Positions 38,001-51,296 of a stretch of 64,000 bases of DNA are shown one piece after another. The position numbers were made by a program, and so were the translations under genes. Source of the DNA: Paramacrobiotus metropolitanus (Eukaryota; Tardigrada; Eutardigrada; Parachela; Macrobiotidae). Numbering within the stretch: the first letter of the stretch is position 1; each line of letters begins with the position of its first letter. The notes under the pieces are model-generated. The model was not told the origin of the DNA. It did no database searches and saw only the letters and a list, made by a program, of their open reading frames with translations. Where the stretch lies: the NCBI RefSeq assembly GCF_019649055.1, contig NW_026570324.1, positions 682,001 through 746,000 of the forward strand. The letters are read 5' to 3'.

Positions 38001-41000
38001 TTGGAGGAGGCGTCGTCGTCCAGCCCGAAGCCCAGACGGTCCATTTTGTGCGGGTGGCCGTCTTTCTCGTAACACTGCACGCACAGGTCGTAGTCCTACA
38101 TCAGAAAACACCAGGCTAGCCAAAGGTCAAGAGAACTGGTCTTCTTTATAAAACACAGAAAAATGGAATAAAAAATCTACCCGTGTTCGATTATCGGGCC
38201 ATAATTACAGAAACTAAAAGATACATTTTTTTAAAAAATTCTACAAAATTTCCGGTAAGCAAGTCCAACTACCAATCGATCCGTAGAACAAATTATCGAA
38301 GTATTCACCTGGATTTGTGGGTACGCGTTCGTGTGTACATATACTGAGCAATAAAAGTTACAAAGACTTCAACTGAAAATTTGAAATCAACGTACGCTAC
38401 AACGCTGTATCGTACGTTCATAAGTACAGTAAGAAACCAGGAAATAAAATTCTACAATATATTTTTATTACAATCCATGGGTAATCAAAAAATTAGGGAT
38501 TAAAATTAAAAAATAATTTACTGAAAATCCGTATCTGAAAAGCTGTAAATAACGACGACAGCAAAAAATACATTGAAATACAGGACGTACATCGCAGACG
38601 GAGCAGTGCCAGCGCGTCTCGACGTGGTTCTTGCAGGAGTTGCAGGTGTAGACGAAGCGGTCCTGGCCCTGGTTGTGCAGCTCGAAGAGCATGGCCATGG
38701 AAGAGAATTTGGCACGGCGCAGCGAGGAGAACTCGTAGTGTTTGTCGCGCGCGATGGTCAGGAAGGCGTCGCGGCCGTCCATCAGCTCACAGCTGATCAG
38801 CGGATCGGGATCCACCACCTGCGGCAGCTGGGCCAGCCGGTTCACCGGATGCAAACGAATCACAAAAAACACCTACAAACACCCGACCAAACACCGGCTA
38901 AGTCATATAATCTCCACGCCAAATAATAAGCAGCAAAACGTACGAAAAAATCTATCAGTTACCCTGCGATTAATCGCACAAATCATAACTGTAATCGCAT
39001 CTTGTAAATTAATAGCAACGTAGTACAAGGGCAATATAGTTCACGATTTAACCAATGGCTGAATAAATGCCACATGGTAGTCATGATAGTACATACTCAG
39101 CAATAAAACTGCTACAAATGACCATAAACGTTTTCACTTTTTTTAAGACAATCCCAGCTAAATTCATCTTTAACAATTACCGAAATTCACGTACGGGAAA
39201 CGCAAACATTACGTTACAAATATCGAAAATTTACAAATTAATCAGTTATTTACATTTACTTATTTCAGAAACCGAAAATCACTGGCGAGCAGTATTAATT
39301 TGGCAACTGATTAGGAACCCGATTAATTCTCGAAATGAGAAACAGATTAGGAATTTTCTGGTGGTTGAGTATTGGCCATAAAATACACTTACATCTTTGT
39401 GCTTATCCATGGTCTGGAAGATCTTCTGCGTCAGCGTACTGCTGTTGATCCCAATCCCCGCCAACACCTTCTTGGTGCTCTTGCGGGAATTCTGCTTACT
39501 ACTGCGCTGCTTCTTATGGCTCTGGCTCTTCTTCGTCCGCTTCTTCCCTTTCCCCGGCTCACTACTGGTATCATCGCTGTCCTCACTGTCCTCCACACTC
39601 TGCCGCTCCTCCTTCTCCTTCAGCTCCAACTGCTCCACCTCCTTGATGCACTCCTCCAGCACGTTGGGCCAGAAGTCGCCCTCGAAGTACGGCAGCTCCG
39701 TGGCGCTGCCCACGGCGTCCTCCACCGAATGCCGGTAGATGTCCTTGTACTCCAGGATGATCTTGTCGTTCATGCCCTTGTCCAGCATCTTCTTGTACCA
39801 TTCCTGCAGGCGTTTGGGCTTGGGGATCTTCTGCTCGGGCGGATGACAGTGGAACACGTAGTCGTCGCCTTCGCTGGGCGGGCACGCCCAGATGTGCGCC
39901 ATCGAGTACCTGTCAACACATACTCTTCGTCAAAATCCACATCATTTTATCCGTTAGCGGTTGAAACGTGGGGTGTGTTCGGCCCAGATTTAAGCGAACT
40001 GTGGCATTTTATGGGTCGAAAAATTCCTCAACTGACTGGAGAAGCGCGTTCTACTGTTTTCTCCAGCAGCATTTTGGTTTGGCTGCTATTAAAGGAAATG
40101 CTACAGCGGTGTTAATTCGGTTACCTTTTAACTCAAGGGAGGACGATAGAGATTTTGGTTGGTTAATCAATGTTTAAAATTTAACTATAAAGCAGTGTTT
40201 CGGTGTTTCCGCGTCTGCGCTTTATGTCGGTTTGTCAAATAGATTTCAAGATGCCTCCTATTTCGCTGCTTTCTTCCAGTATACACCCATGCGACATATC
40301 TACCAATAACCGGTCAAATTACAATCCTTAGTACTGGCACAAATAACGTAGAGCACTGGCATTACCAACCAATTACATCACTCGGAAAAGTTGCTAAACG
40401 AGATTCCCATAGTAATAAAATCTTAAATATAGAGAACTGATTTCTTATTAATTTTTATTTGTTGTATTAAGCAAACGATTTTACATAAAATCAGGGAACG
40501 GCAGATACTTTCTTCAGTTCTACATTTATCACAGGAAACTCCCAGTAATTATAATTCAGTGATCAGTAGTTCCTCGATTCAAAATACCTTTGGGTAAAAT
40601 GCAGTTTATTTTTAAAGAAATTATTTCTGTATTCCAAGCGGTTGCCAACGCTCCATTCGGTATTAAAATGATTTCAGTATGAAATGTGAATCATTCGAAA
40701 CCTTTCCCTCACGTTTCAAGAATTCAAGCCGAAACCCCCAAAGCTGTGATTACGAAAGACGGAAACCGAATTTTCTAAAATTCTTCCCGGTATACATGTA
40801 CAATCCATCAACAGCGCATTTAGCTGACGCACTCTTCACTATCAGTGTTACCGCGATTATCACACACGTTCCTTAATGATTAAAAAACATGTGTATTAAA
40901 ATGCGTTTTCTCGTGCGTTCCACCCGTCTTCTCACTGTCTGCTCCGTGGCTTACCCGAGATTTTTGCAGTAGTTAATGTAGCTGAGGAGGATCTCATGGT

Positions 41001-44000
41001 ACACCGCGGTGCGCACGTGTTTGGGCCGGAAGAAGTGCACCGAGTCCAGGTAGGCGATGTAGATGCGGCGGGCGTTGGGCGCGGGACAGTCGGAGCCGTA
41101 CTCCTGCACGTGCATGCCGAAGAAGCACACATCCGTCCCGTCGATCTCCTCGAAGGCGAAGATGGCCTTGGTCTTGTAGGGGAAGCTCTCGGCGAACTCG
41201 TTGGTGTCGGCGAACTTGTGCTTCATGCCGGGTTTCACCTCCACCACCTTGTCGCTGCTGGACAGCACCCGGATGGTCACTTCGCCGGCGTCCGTGATGT
41301 TCTTGGTCTGCAGATAGCTGTTGATGTGCGCTTCGATGTACTGGCCCAGTTTGGTCTGCGGCAGCTCTGCACAAACGACAAAAATGCTGATAAGTCATGC
41401 TCATGTCATACCATCCCTGTGCACCTAATACACACGTCTGTTGCAGCTACAGAGAATATTGCAAATGCGCCGAATTTAAGACTAACTAACAGGAATCGCC
41501 GCTTTGATAAAATATAAATATAGCTTAAAAATGCTTACTTTTGGCGGAGAAGCGATTGTCGCGCCTCTTCTTTCCCAGGGCTTTGAGACATCCTTCACAA
41601 GTATAACTACAACACCGAGCATGGAATAAAAAAATTAAACACACTGATTATGTGATTCCTTCTGCTTACCCTTCCGGCCAAATGGGATCGAGATGCAGCG
41701 CACAGATCTGGTGATTTTTCCGTCCGCACGCTTTACAGACAATATATCTGCAATGGCCAAACATTTTTATAATTATTTTCCGTGAGTTTGTCTATTTTTT
41801 ATCCTGCTGTTGATAACAAATTGGGACGGTTATTATTCATGAGATATCTGTCAATCAAATCTAACTGAAACACAAGTAAGGCGGTAAAAACTGAACGGTC
41901 GCACGCAAGCTGCTACGTGCGCATTACAATCGTAGAACATTGTAGTGGAATGGCTGAAGCACCCGGATCTGACAGCTCTTAAAATAATAAAAAATGAGAG
42001 AAATAACAACACGTTTTCATTAACCGCTCTGCAAGCGATAAATTACATACCACATTTTTTTTGATACATCACATCTTACTATATTTTGATACACTTTTTA
42101 ACACATTCTTGAAAGTTTCTGTGTGATACCGGACGGATAATTCTAAATTATTCCACGGATTAATTGTCACTTCTGATTGATCGACTTATTAAACTATCGT
42201 TAAAAATCTTAATGAAATATCCAGCTGCTATAGTAAGAAAGAAAAACGTACGGTTCATAGTCGACGGTGTCGTTCTTCTTCTCGGCGAAGCACTCCTTGC
42301 GGATGACGGTGTTGGGCTGGGAGGGGTCGTCGCCCAGCGTCACCGTCTCGCCGGGCATGTCGGCGAAGCAGCGCTGGCAGTAGGTGTAGCGGTCCTGGTA
42401 GCTCATGTAGCAGGTGTCGCGCGGAATGGTGCACAGCTGCTTCCCGTAGCAGCACAGCACCTGCGGCTGGAAGACGTACCGATGGCCGCAGCAGTAGCCC
42501 AGCGTCTGCATCACCGGGTCAATCTCCACTTCGAACACTTCCGCCAACTGCAACACAACATTCGTCATTTCCTGCTCATTGATAATACACTTGATTTCCC
42601 TAATAAAAACATTTCACTTCCGATACAACAAAATGTAAGAAAATCCGTGATATAAACAGCAGCTATTAACGTTAACTGTATTACTGAGTGAAGCACATTA
42701 ACACACGGCCAACGCTTATCGAGGAGGAGGCTGTCGTACTTCGTACTTCGCATCAAAATCACTAAACATCACCACAAAACGTAGAACATTGGCAGAACCG
42801 TCTGTCAGGGCTGCAAGGAGTTTAATGCCATATCTCAGAAAATGCAGTATAAGAAAATCGCTTATTTTTTACACTCGTTACTCTATTACTCGAAAAACTG
42901 ACAGTAACTACTTACAGGATAAAATGAAAAATCTCTTCAGAAGCACGTACCTTGCTGCAGTGCTTGTACACTCTGGTGCCCTTGCGATTGTAGATCCACG
43001 CGTTATTAAACATGAGATACATATCGTCGATAAACTGCCACGGGTCTTCATAGTCACCCGCCTCCAGCTTCTTCTGCATCGTCGACAGATCCATGGGGTT
43101 CTTGATAATGTCAAAATAATCCTGTAAAAAATACACAAAAATTAATCACAATTGAATACACAAAAAAAATCAAAAATACCAACTGACCGGAATATTCAGT
43201 TCTTGCGGATTAACCGGCACCCGGAAGGCCATGCCCTCCTCCATATTGTACAGCCGTGTGACAATGGGCGACAGCGCCGTCAGGAGCTCCTCCTTGGGAT
43301 GCACCTTCTTCCCGACCGGTCCGCGCGGTCCGGTGGGTTCGCGACTGGGGGACGCCGTCGACCCGATGGAGCTCAGGGACGCCGTGGACCCCTGACTGCT
43401 GCCCCCGCCGCCCTCGGCGTTCTCCTCCTGTTTCACCGTCTCATTCTCCGGGATGGACGAGTGCACACTGTTGGGCTGGACCGCCGGCGACCCGCCCTGC
43501 TGCTGCACCGCGGGAGCGGCATTCTCCCCGGCATCCTCTCCAGACAGCGGCTCCGTTTTGATGTGCTGCTCCGGAGGTTCCTGGGGCGGATACCCGCCGT
43601 CCTGGTACTCCGGTGGACCCATCTCGTGCTGCTCCATCATCCCGGGCTGGTACTCGTTCTCCAACTTCATCTCTTGGTAGGGCGGCTGCTGCATCCCGGG
43701 GAACTGGCCCATGGGCATGTTCTGGTAGCCGGGGCCCTGCATGCGCTGCCGCAGGAGCCCGGCGTCGCCCATCCCGCCCATCAGGGGACTCATCACCCCG
43801 CCGCCCATGCCGTCCGCCCCCGGGGGCCGCATCCGCAGCGGACCGCCGTTCCCGGGGAAGGGGACGCCGTTGTGGAGGGGCGGCTGGCCGGGGAGGACGC
43901 GGCGCAGTTCCTGGCGATTGCGGCGCTTCTCCTCTAGCTCCTTCTGGATTTTGTAGATCTTCTCGGCCAGCAGCTGGTAGTACTCTTCGCGGGTGTTGGC

Positions 44001-47000
44001 CTGCTCGTACATCTCGGCCTCCACTTTGCGCGCGTAGGAGATGAGGTTGGTCATGCGTTTGTCCTGCACGGCTGACTGGTCCTTGTACGGGAAGATGGCT
44101 TGTACACTGCAATAACAGCAAAGGCATTTAAAATTTTCTTTTAAAAATCGCTTTATTTGTGCGAGAAAAATCCAAGATAACTTAAAAACCGAGAAAAACA
44201 TTGGTACTTTTTTTCTTCTTCGGATGCTGAGTACTTACATCGTGTCTAAATGCATATATCTACAACAAATACACACTTGGCAGACACAGGACGTAAGTGT
44301 TTAATTTACGATGAATTAGTGTCAGTGATTGCATTCTGCTGGAGAAATATGCTATCAGTAAGAACAGCGGCATGATTACGTACAGTTTGTGGATGAGATG
44401 GTTGCGCAGGGAGTCGGTGCTGGAGCGGCCGTCGGCGCCGACCACCTGCAGATGCCACTCCTTGACGGCCACCTGCTGCGGCCCGAACTGCGGATTGTTG
44501 GCCAGCGGGGAGTTGGCGGAGGGCGGCGACATGAGACTGATCAACGTGTTGGCCGGCGACACCACCGACGTCCCGGGCAGGGAGCCCTGCGGCGGCGGCG
44601 GACTCATCACGCCGCCGTCCTGGTTGGAGTTGGACAGGTTCGACAAGGGCGTCGCCACCTGGGCGCCGCCGCCGTACATCTGGTTCCCGGGCATGGAGAG
44701 GCCTTGCCCCACGCCTAAGCCGTCCGCGTCGCCTGTAGAAATCCGAACATGAAATAACACAGTCAAAAAGTTGTCCCTTTACGCAATTGATTCTAATTCT
44801 TCTGATTTGTTCGAAATTCGTACTATTGGAGCTTTTAAGCAAGCTTTGAACCGTGTCAGTTTTGCTTAAGGAATCTTTTCTGTCTATCTGCACTCGTGCT
44901 TTTCGATTTTACTATTTGGCCAGGTTTTAAAATCCCAGCTAGAATGTCACCCTAGCCGGAAATGGGCTACCTGCTCCACGATGAATAATAATAATAATAA
45001 TAAATAATAATAAAAAAGGCACGGTATTTCGCATCAAATTATACGTATTCTTTATCGCTATTTCGGAATTCTTTCATCATATTCGTTGCCCCATGAAAGC
45101 TTCCTAGCCCGTTAACATGTTCCTGCGCCAACTATCAAGAAATTCGTACCGTTTGCTCAACTATGTTGCGAGAAGCGGAATCAGCTTACTTCGTAATCGT
45201 TCACTTAACACCCGCAACAATGCACGTTCGATTCACGAAGTATTGTACATCGAAATTTTCTAAGCGTCGTGGAGACAGATCGATCGTCAGTCTGCCGGCA
45301 AACGGCTTACTGACAACTTTCTTGTTAATGGTTCCTTGTTCATCATCCTTAATTTTCTCATTCGAGATAGAGAAGAGAAAGTCACTTTTTTCGTGTAGTG
45401 AAAATCAAAAGGGAAACTTTCAGGAGGATATTCACATTTACGCTGATCGAACGTGCGTTAGAAACTGCATCACCCGCCGGAAGTCTGTGCATTTCCTTCA
45501 TGTGAAATTGTCAGTTTCGAGATTTTCGTGAAACATTAATCATGATAGAGAGAAAAGTGATTTCCACGAGGATACAAGTTACTCCGAAGGAGATCGCATG
45601 TGCGCGTTAGGTGCTATATGTCTTGAAGCGACTCTATCCGCCCATCACGCTAGTGTTAATACAACTGTCGCGTTTATTCAGAAAGAAATTATTACCGAAT
45701 ACACTAACACGTACCCATCATTCTGGCTTGTTGTGCGCCGGTCTGCGGCACCACCTGCGGATTGACCATCATGTTGCGGGCGCCGGGACCGCCGGGAAGC
45801 GGTTTCCCGCCTCCGGCCGCGCCCATCTGCAGGGCATTGGACACCGGGGCGGCCACGTTGCCTTGATTCGGCACTTGAAAATCTACGAGATAAAACAACC
45901 GCATCGTCAAATACCATTCACACCGTCGTCCTTATTTCGCTTATGAATATACCGAAGCTGCCAGCAGGTTTGTTGCGATCAGAGGCCTGTTTCAGAGGCA
46001 GACACACCGGGCAGTCGCCGCGGGTGCAGGTCTTCCAGTGCTGGATAATCTGTCTGGATGAGGCACAATGCGGAACTAAAAAAGAACACGTTAATATCAA
46101 AAATAACAAAAAATACTTATTAATAAAGTTTTATAATTTTTCCTGTTTAATTTTAAAAAAATTGTATACGGAATACTCACTAGGACACTGTTTGCCGGCG
46201 ACACACTGCGTCATGTGCGTGAGGACGTTCTTCATGGTGCGACAGTGCGGCAGCTTGCACTCCTGCTTGGGTTGTTGCGCGGGTTCCCCGCCCGTCTGCA
46301 TCTCCCGCCGCTGGCACTTGTGCGCGTGCAGCAGCAGCACCAACTGCTGCTGGATGATCTTGCGCTTCTCGGGATGATCGACACTGGGCGGACTCAGCTG
46401 GTTAGCCACCGCCACGTTGGGACCTCCTCCGGGACCTTGAGGGGTACCCACCCCGGGTCCCTGCGGCGGCGGTGGCTGCAAGTTCACCGCGTTCTGCACA
46501 TTGACGTTCATGGGCGACATGGGGTTCATGTTTATCTGGGAGACGGGTGGCTGGAAGTTCTGTATCATGGGACGACCGTTGGGCGGCATCTGACCGCCGC
46601 CCATCATCCCCGGACCCGGGTTCATCTGCAAAATTAGGAAAAACAGTGAATTTTTGTTGCAAAAATGCCAATTAAACACCTCCTACCTTGACCATGCCGG
46701 GTCGCGGGCCCATCGTGGCGGGCCGGAGTCCCTGCGGCGGCATGCCCGGACGCTGCGGCATCCCCGGCCGCATCTGGTTGACGGACTGCGGGCCGTTCTG
46801 CTGCACCGGATACGGCATATTCGGCTGCGGCATGGGACCGTTCATGTACTGCGGTTGAGCCTGCTGCGGCGGCGGGCCTCCAGGACCGCCCGGGAATCCC
46901 TGGAAGCCGTTGGTGGTCAGGCCCAGATTGCCGCCGTGCATCCCGCCCCCGGGGGTGTTGGTGCGCTGGGTGGGAAGGTGCGGGGACTGGCGCATTGGTT

Positions 47001-48677
47001 GTTGTTGCTGCGGCGGCGGCGCTTGTTGGTGGTTGATGGGGCTCTGGCGCGCCGCGGGATCATTGGGCGCCATCCCGGTGGGCATGGGCTGGGAATGCGG
47101 GGTCTTGGCCAGGAGCTGGCTGAGCTGCTGGTGCGGGTGCTGGCGCTGCGGTGAGGGGGCCGGCTGCAGCGGGCCATCGCTGGACTGGTTGCTGGGGGGG
47201 TGGGGGTCGTAGGGGGGCGCGTCCAGGAGGCCGTTGAGCGTCAGCGTCTCGGGGGGTTTGGGGGGTAGGCCCTCCGCCGGCTGGGAGGTGGGCCGGGCGT
47301 TGGAGGAGCCGGAGCTGTTCAGCTCCTGGTGGAGGAGACCCTCCAGAGCCATCAGGCTCTGGAACTGGTTGTTGTACACGTCGGATTCTGCAATGCCAGA
47401 CACACTCTGTCAACGAAACAGCTCCACAACCACGAATCACTTCATTATTCACAAGTTGTTTTTAAGTTTTATCATCCAATGCCTTTCACGAGCAAATCAT
47501 TTACCACTGAACCATCGTGTAAACTGGTCCTGCATAGCAAAAACAGAAGAATACTGATAGTCCCATCAAGATTATTGGCAAAATAAATGATAACGAACTG
47601 CTGTCTACTGCAACCAGAAACCTCACAAGCTAAACATGCAAGCTACGATCTCCTACATCAGCAAAATTTTTATCCCCATCATTGTACCATTCCCAATATT
47701 TATGAACGCTTTCCCAACAAACAAACGCTAAGAAAGTTACATAAACAACTGTACGGAGACCTAAAAGGATCAAAAAATTGCTAATATGTTCAGAAAACTT
47801 CATAAGTTCTTCAAATAACACGAAAACATCTGAGTAACTCAAATATCTCGCATCTTTTGCTCACAAATGTATCAACGGCAAATTAATCAAATTTTCAAGC
47901 ATGATTACCTGGATTTAAAAGATGCAAGAGCATAGAATATGAAGAATTCAGAGAGTCCTTGCGTTTAATAGTATCAAAGCACAGCCAACTTCTCTCACTT
48001 CCTCTTCGAACAACCAAATGAGCCAACGATCTCTTGCGCGCTCAACTGACAACACTGGCATCCACTTTCACAGATTTTGCAATGCTGCATACGAAATATT
48101 AAGAAAAAATAATCACACATACAAAACTTAGAAAAACAAATTTGCGTAAGCAGATATAGCAATATAAACACTGCCAATAATTCAAAATGCAACATTCACT
48201 TTCAGGCACAATCTCTGCTGTCTGATAACTGTTGGTAATCGTGAGCATTTCCTGCGCAGTTTTTTTCTCAGAGATCGCAGCAACATCTGGATAAAATTAT
48301 TTCAATTTTTCATTTAATTTATGTCTGCATTTGAGGGAAATTCTGACTAATAAACGTATTATTTAATTACACGTTTCAAAATTTTACACTATATTTACAA
48401 TTTTACAGTGAATGAATGTGTGAACACCCGACGACCTCCTTTTTTTCAATCTTTTCTTTTCCCTGCCTCGTGCGAACTCCGACAAAATCGCTAATTTTAC
48501 GCAGATTTTTTAACGGTTTTTTCCTGATAATTTTTAACGTAATACAACACCAAAAAATAGCGAAAAAAGCGAGAAAACACTGCAAAAAAAACGCCGTGTA
48601 AGCAAACCTGAAGAATCCTGTGCATTGATACGCGCTTTTTTGGCCACGGGACCATCACCGACATTATGATCGTTCAT
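35014..48677 (-). CDS. CBP: CBP/p300 histone acetyltransferase and coactivator
   Basis: Seventeen exons join in phase to 2194 codons plus stop: 48608-48677, 46687-47387, 46181-46625, 45953-46075, 45715-45882, 44384-44732, 43188-44106, 42951-43121, 42252-42547, 41670-41747, 41539-41606, 40955-41366, 39393-39909, 38591-38872, 37475-38095, 36272-36890 and 35014-35759. Order: TAZ1, KIX, bromodomain, RING/PHD, HAT, ZZ, TAZ2, NCBD, close to the 2442 residues of human CBP. It acetylates histones and many factors and bridges DNA-bound activators to the transcription machinery. The N-terminus [16 protein letters not shown] matches the family start with its KRAK-like signal. HAT residues equivalent to p300 D1399, R1410, W1436 and Y1467 are kept ([32 protein letters not shown]). 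Linkers are Gln/Pro/Gly-rich. The intron before the KIX exon contains a LINE fragment. Confidence 0.96.
36550..36680 (-). other. CBP NCBD (IBiD) motif
   Basis: [20 protein letters not shown] then [16 protein letters not shown], the helical segment that binds nuclear-receptor coactivators, p53 and IRF3 in the family, followed by Gln-rich tracts. Confidence 0.85.
36921..36975 (+). repeat. tRNA-like repeat in CBP intron
   Basis: GCGTGGTGGTACAGTG (A-box-like), then CCTGGGTTCCATTCCCAG, resembling a tRNA T-arm. Too short for a functional tRNA. Confidence 0.35.
37700..37970 (-). other. CBP TAZ2 zinc-finger domain
   Basis: [53 protein letters not shown] and CLVPFC in one exon, followed by the basic [17 protein letters not shown]. 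This is the parental segment of the paralog's TAZ2. Confidence 0.93.
38030..38650 (-). other. CBP ZZ zinc finger
   Basis: [23 protein letters not shown], then after an intron [20 protein letters not shown]. The Cys/His ligands of a ZZ finger are in place. Confidence 0.9.
39580..41366 (-). other. CBP acetyltransferase (HAT) domain
   Basis: Starts [20 protein letters not shown]; includes [31 protein letters not shown], then in the next exon [20 protein letters not shown] and [20 protein letters not shown]. Catalytic-site residues known from p300 are unchanged. A 1045-base intron separates the two HAT exons. Confidence 0.93.
41560..42440 (-). other. CBP RING/PHD module
   Basis: [31 protein letters not shown], then [20 protein letters not shown] and [15 protein letters not shown] over three small exons. 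It regulates the adjacent acetyltransferase domain in the family. Confidence 0.88.
41926..41985 (+). repeat. tRNA-like repeat in CBP intron
   Basis: CGTAGAACATTGTAGTGGAA, TGGCTGAAGCACCCGGATC, similar in layout to the SINE-like copies in FoxO introns. A shorter relative (CGTAGAACATTGGCAG) is at about 42780. Confidence 0.3.
42500..43300 (-). other. CBP bromodomain
   Basis: [58 protein letters not shown] and [12 protein letters not shown] over three exons. The acetyl-lysine-binding Asn of the BC loop is in YNRK. Confidence 0.92.
43930..44470 (-). other. CBP KIX domain
   Basis: [29 protein letters not shown], then after a phase-2 intron [20 protein letters not shown] and [20 protein letters not shown]. 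The three-helix bundle binds phospho-CREB, Myb and similar activators. The same intron position is kept in the paralog at 51297-53202. Confidence 0.93.
44784..45016 (+). mobile_element. 5'-truncated LINE fragment in CBP intron
   Basis: The last coding residues, 3' UTR and TAA tail of the same family as the element at 1094-4107, inserted antisense to CBP. Shared blocks include AAGCAAGCTTTGAACCGTGT, TCTTTTCTGTCTATCTGCAC and CTAGCCGGAAATGGGCTACC. The microsatellite tail is at 44983-45016. It lies about 50 bases upstream of the KIX-exon acceptor. Confidence 0.88.
45965..46380 (-). other. CBP TAZ1 zinc-finger domain
   Basis: [20 protein letters not shown] through [19 protein letters not shown] and [15 protein letters not shown] to CPVCLPL, residues about 345-440, across one intron. 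All His/Cys ligand positions are visible. It binds activation domains such as that of HIF. Confidence 0.92.
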
Positions 48678-51296
48678 TTCCACGCCGATAGACACTCTGT
48701 CCGGGGAAAATAAATAATCTCAACGGAAAACAACATCAAGATCAACGCGGAGCAATGGCCAACATGGGACGACACGGAAATCCACGCCGATCACAACGGA
48801 CACACGGATCCGACCAACGGCCGTACACCACTGACAATTCTTCACGGATCAACGAAAATCTCCCGTTTCCACGGGATTGCGGAGCGGCGGAGGGGAGTGC
48901 GGAGGAGGAAGACGCCGTCTCCACAGACGGATAACAGGGCTCCACACGCAGCTGACAAAACTGACGATTTCTTTGCGCGTTCCCCACGGAAACACGAAAA
49001 AACATCAAATTCACTTGGAATAAATATCCAGGCAGGGGATGATCAAGGGGAGATACGGGGAAGAGCGTCCACCGCGGGACTCTGGCCGTCGAAACATGGG
49101 CATGCAATAACGATTACAGATACGAACGATACACACTACACAGTCAGAACGTGTGTTGCTGCCACTGCAGCAGCACCCACGAACTCGGACGGATACTGTC
49201 CGTCACATTCTGCTCGGCGCTGGCGGCCAACCACTGCCCGAGGAAGAGCAAACATTCAGGATGAAAATTCGCCCCGTAACGAGGATACGCTGGGGTGTCG
49301 TGATGAGGAGAATCTGGATGAGGAGAAAATGGCTCGCGGATTCTTCTCACAGCAATCAAAGCGTTTGTTCAACTTTAAAACAATTCTCGCCACAAGCTGG
49401 CAGTGAGCGGTTGCCAGCGGTGCATTGACTGCGGACGTGTACGGGGCGGCACGTGTCTGCGCCGGGTTTATTCACAACGGTGATTAAGGTGTAGAGTTAA
49501 ATCGTGCACTGACGATAGATCTCCGTCAAAAATTCTCATGCACTCTAAATCGCACGGGGAGTGTGCGGGTGTGCGCCGGGTTACTTTTCTCAATGAATGA
49601 ACGGCGCGGTGGGCGCTGTCGCGGCCGCTCATTGGTGGGCGGGATTCAGCGTGAAAGGCGATTAGTCCTCGGTGGCACGCCGACCAATGGGCATTCTTAC
49701 AGAGTTTTGACGGTGTTGTACGAGTGGCACGTGTTGGCGTGCGAACACGGAAGGCAACAACTGTATCGTGTATCGATAGCCCGTTACGTACAGATCGTGA
49801 AAACGTAAAAATTCGACAATGAGCGTACACGTGCAGAGTGGTATAACAGCGCCATCTTAACTTTTTCTGTTTGCATTTAAAAGAAATCATCCACTCATTG
49901 CGGACGGCGCAATGAATAATGCCGCCAGTGTTGTGTGCCGGACAGTTGCCGCAATATGTGTGTGGCCATGATACTTGATTGCCGAACGCCGGTTAAATGT
50001 ACTGTTGCAGTGGGCAACATGAATACGTTGATATTATTAAAATTTAATATGGACATTCTTATTGCCTTCGTATCTGCTTAAATGATACTAGGGACTAGGG
50101 AGTATACGTACATAGTGGTTATATACGCTGCAGCTGACCGTTACTGACGCGGATGTTCCTTGTTCGAGCACAGGAAACGCCGTCATATATAGTTTGGCAG
50201 TCACACCGCGTTTTCTTCCGTACAAATATATGGGAAATTCGAAATATAAGGAACAATTCTGCGACTTGACGGAATATGGTGTACAATACGGTAGCAGCGT
50301 AGTTAGTAGTACATACGTTTAGTATCTGTACTCGTACTTTACGGCTATTATTATGTGTACTTTCTAGATCTTTCTCTTTTATTTTAGTGATACGTTGTTT
50401 TTCTAACCGGATGCGCCGTGTCCGTGTGTGGCAGTACTGTACTTTGGCATCATCAGTTCTCGCATTCTGGCAGTTCGAACTGAGTTATTAATTAAATTAT
50501 CGTCGGAGGTGCAGTTCTCGCTTCGCGTAGCTTCGTAGCCTTACTTTGTTAGCTATGCCACATTGAGATTATCAGCTCATACTCTGTCGTTGAGTAGGGC
50601 GGTAGGATTACTAGAGTAGGACATACAAATTATTACGGTAATTTATTTCTATCGTACTGATCTCTCCGTCAGACTAATGTGCATAATCCATATGCCTAAA
50701 CAGTTTATATTTAGTTTTATACTACAGTTAGTAACCTTAAGGAAACAGCAAAAAACAGCAGCAAACTTCTTAAGGAAACAGCCAGCAAAACAATTTCAAC
50801 CAAATCCAAATTAGTGCAATTAAGACCCGGTTAATAAGTCTTCACTGTATAAAACGTATTAAATAACCACAATATTCGCACATTTGTTGCGTCGGCTAAA
50901 CTAAAAATTCATGATCTCCAGAAAATTGATAAAGGCAAAATGCTTGTTAGGAAATGACCGCTTCCGCTGTACCGGTGAGCACGACATAATTCCAAATTTC
51001 CATGCGCTAGTAGCGCTACGTCACTGCTATAGTTTTGTACGCTGTGCTGTAATTATTACCTTAGCAGCTAAAATGAGACCATTATTAAATACTTTGGCAT
51101 CCTAGTTGAACCGATCCACTAGTCCTCGGTATGGGAAATGCGGGTTACGTTGGATAATAATGATGACAGCACGGACACCGGCAATTCCCAGTAAAGGATA
51201 TAATGTCGGGACGTGGCACCAGTACGGGAACTATAACGACACATGACAACGCTGAAAACATAAGTAAACATCAGTAATAATAAGAAAACATTACGC
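48678..51296. other. CBP upstream region / spacer to the CBP paralog
   Basis: About 2.6 kb. 48678-49500 is GC-richer and likely holds the CBP 5' UTR; open frames there (48742-49107, 48897-49406) show no family features. 49700-51290 is AT-rich with no gene seen; AAGGAAACAGC occurs twice at about 50739 and 50773. Confidence 0.45.
49631..49687 (-). promoter_or_regulatory. CCAAT/GC-box promoter of CBP
   Basis: Inverted CCAAT (ATTGG) at 49631-49635, GGGCGGG at 49637-49643 and CCAAT at 49683-49687 in a GC-rich stretch about 1 kb upstream of the CBP start codon. Function inferred from motif density and position. Confidence 0.4.

Noticed and set aside
39372-40115. 247-codon plus-strand open frame
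   Set aside because: Opposite strand of the CBP HAT exon and its intron; no family features.
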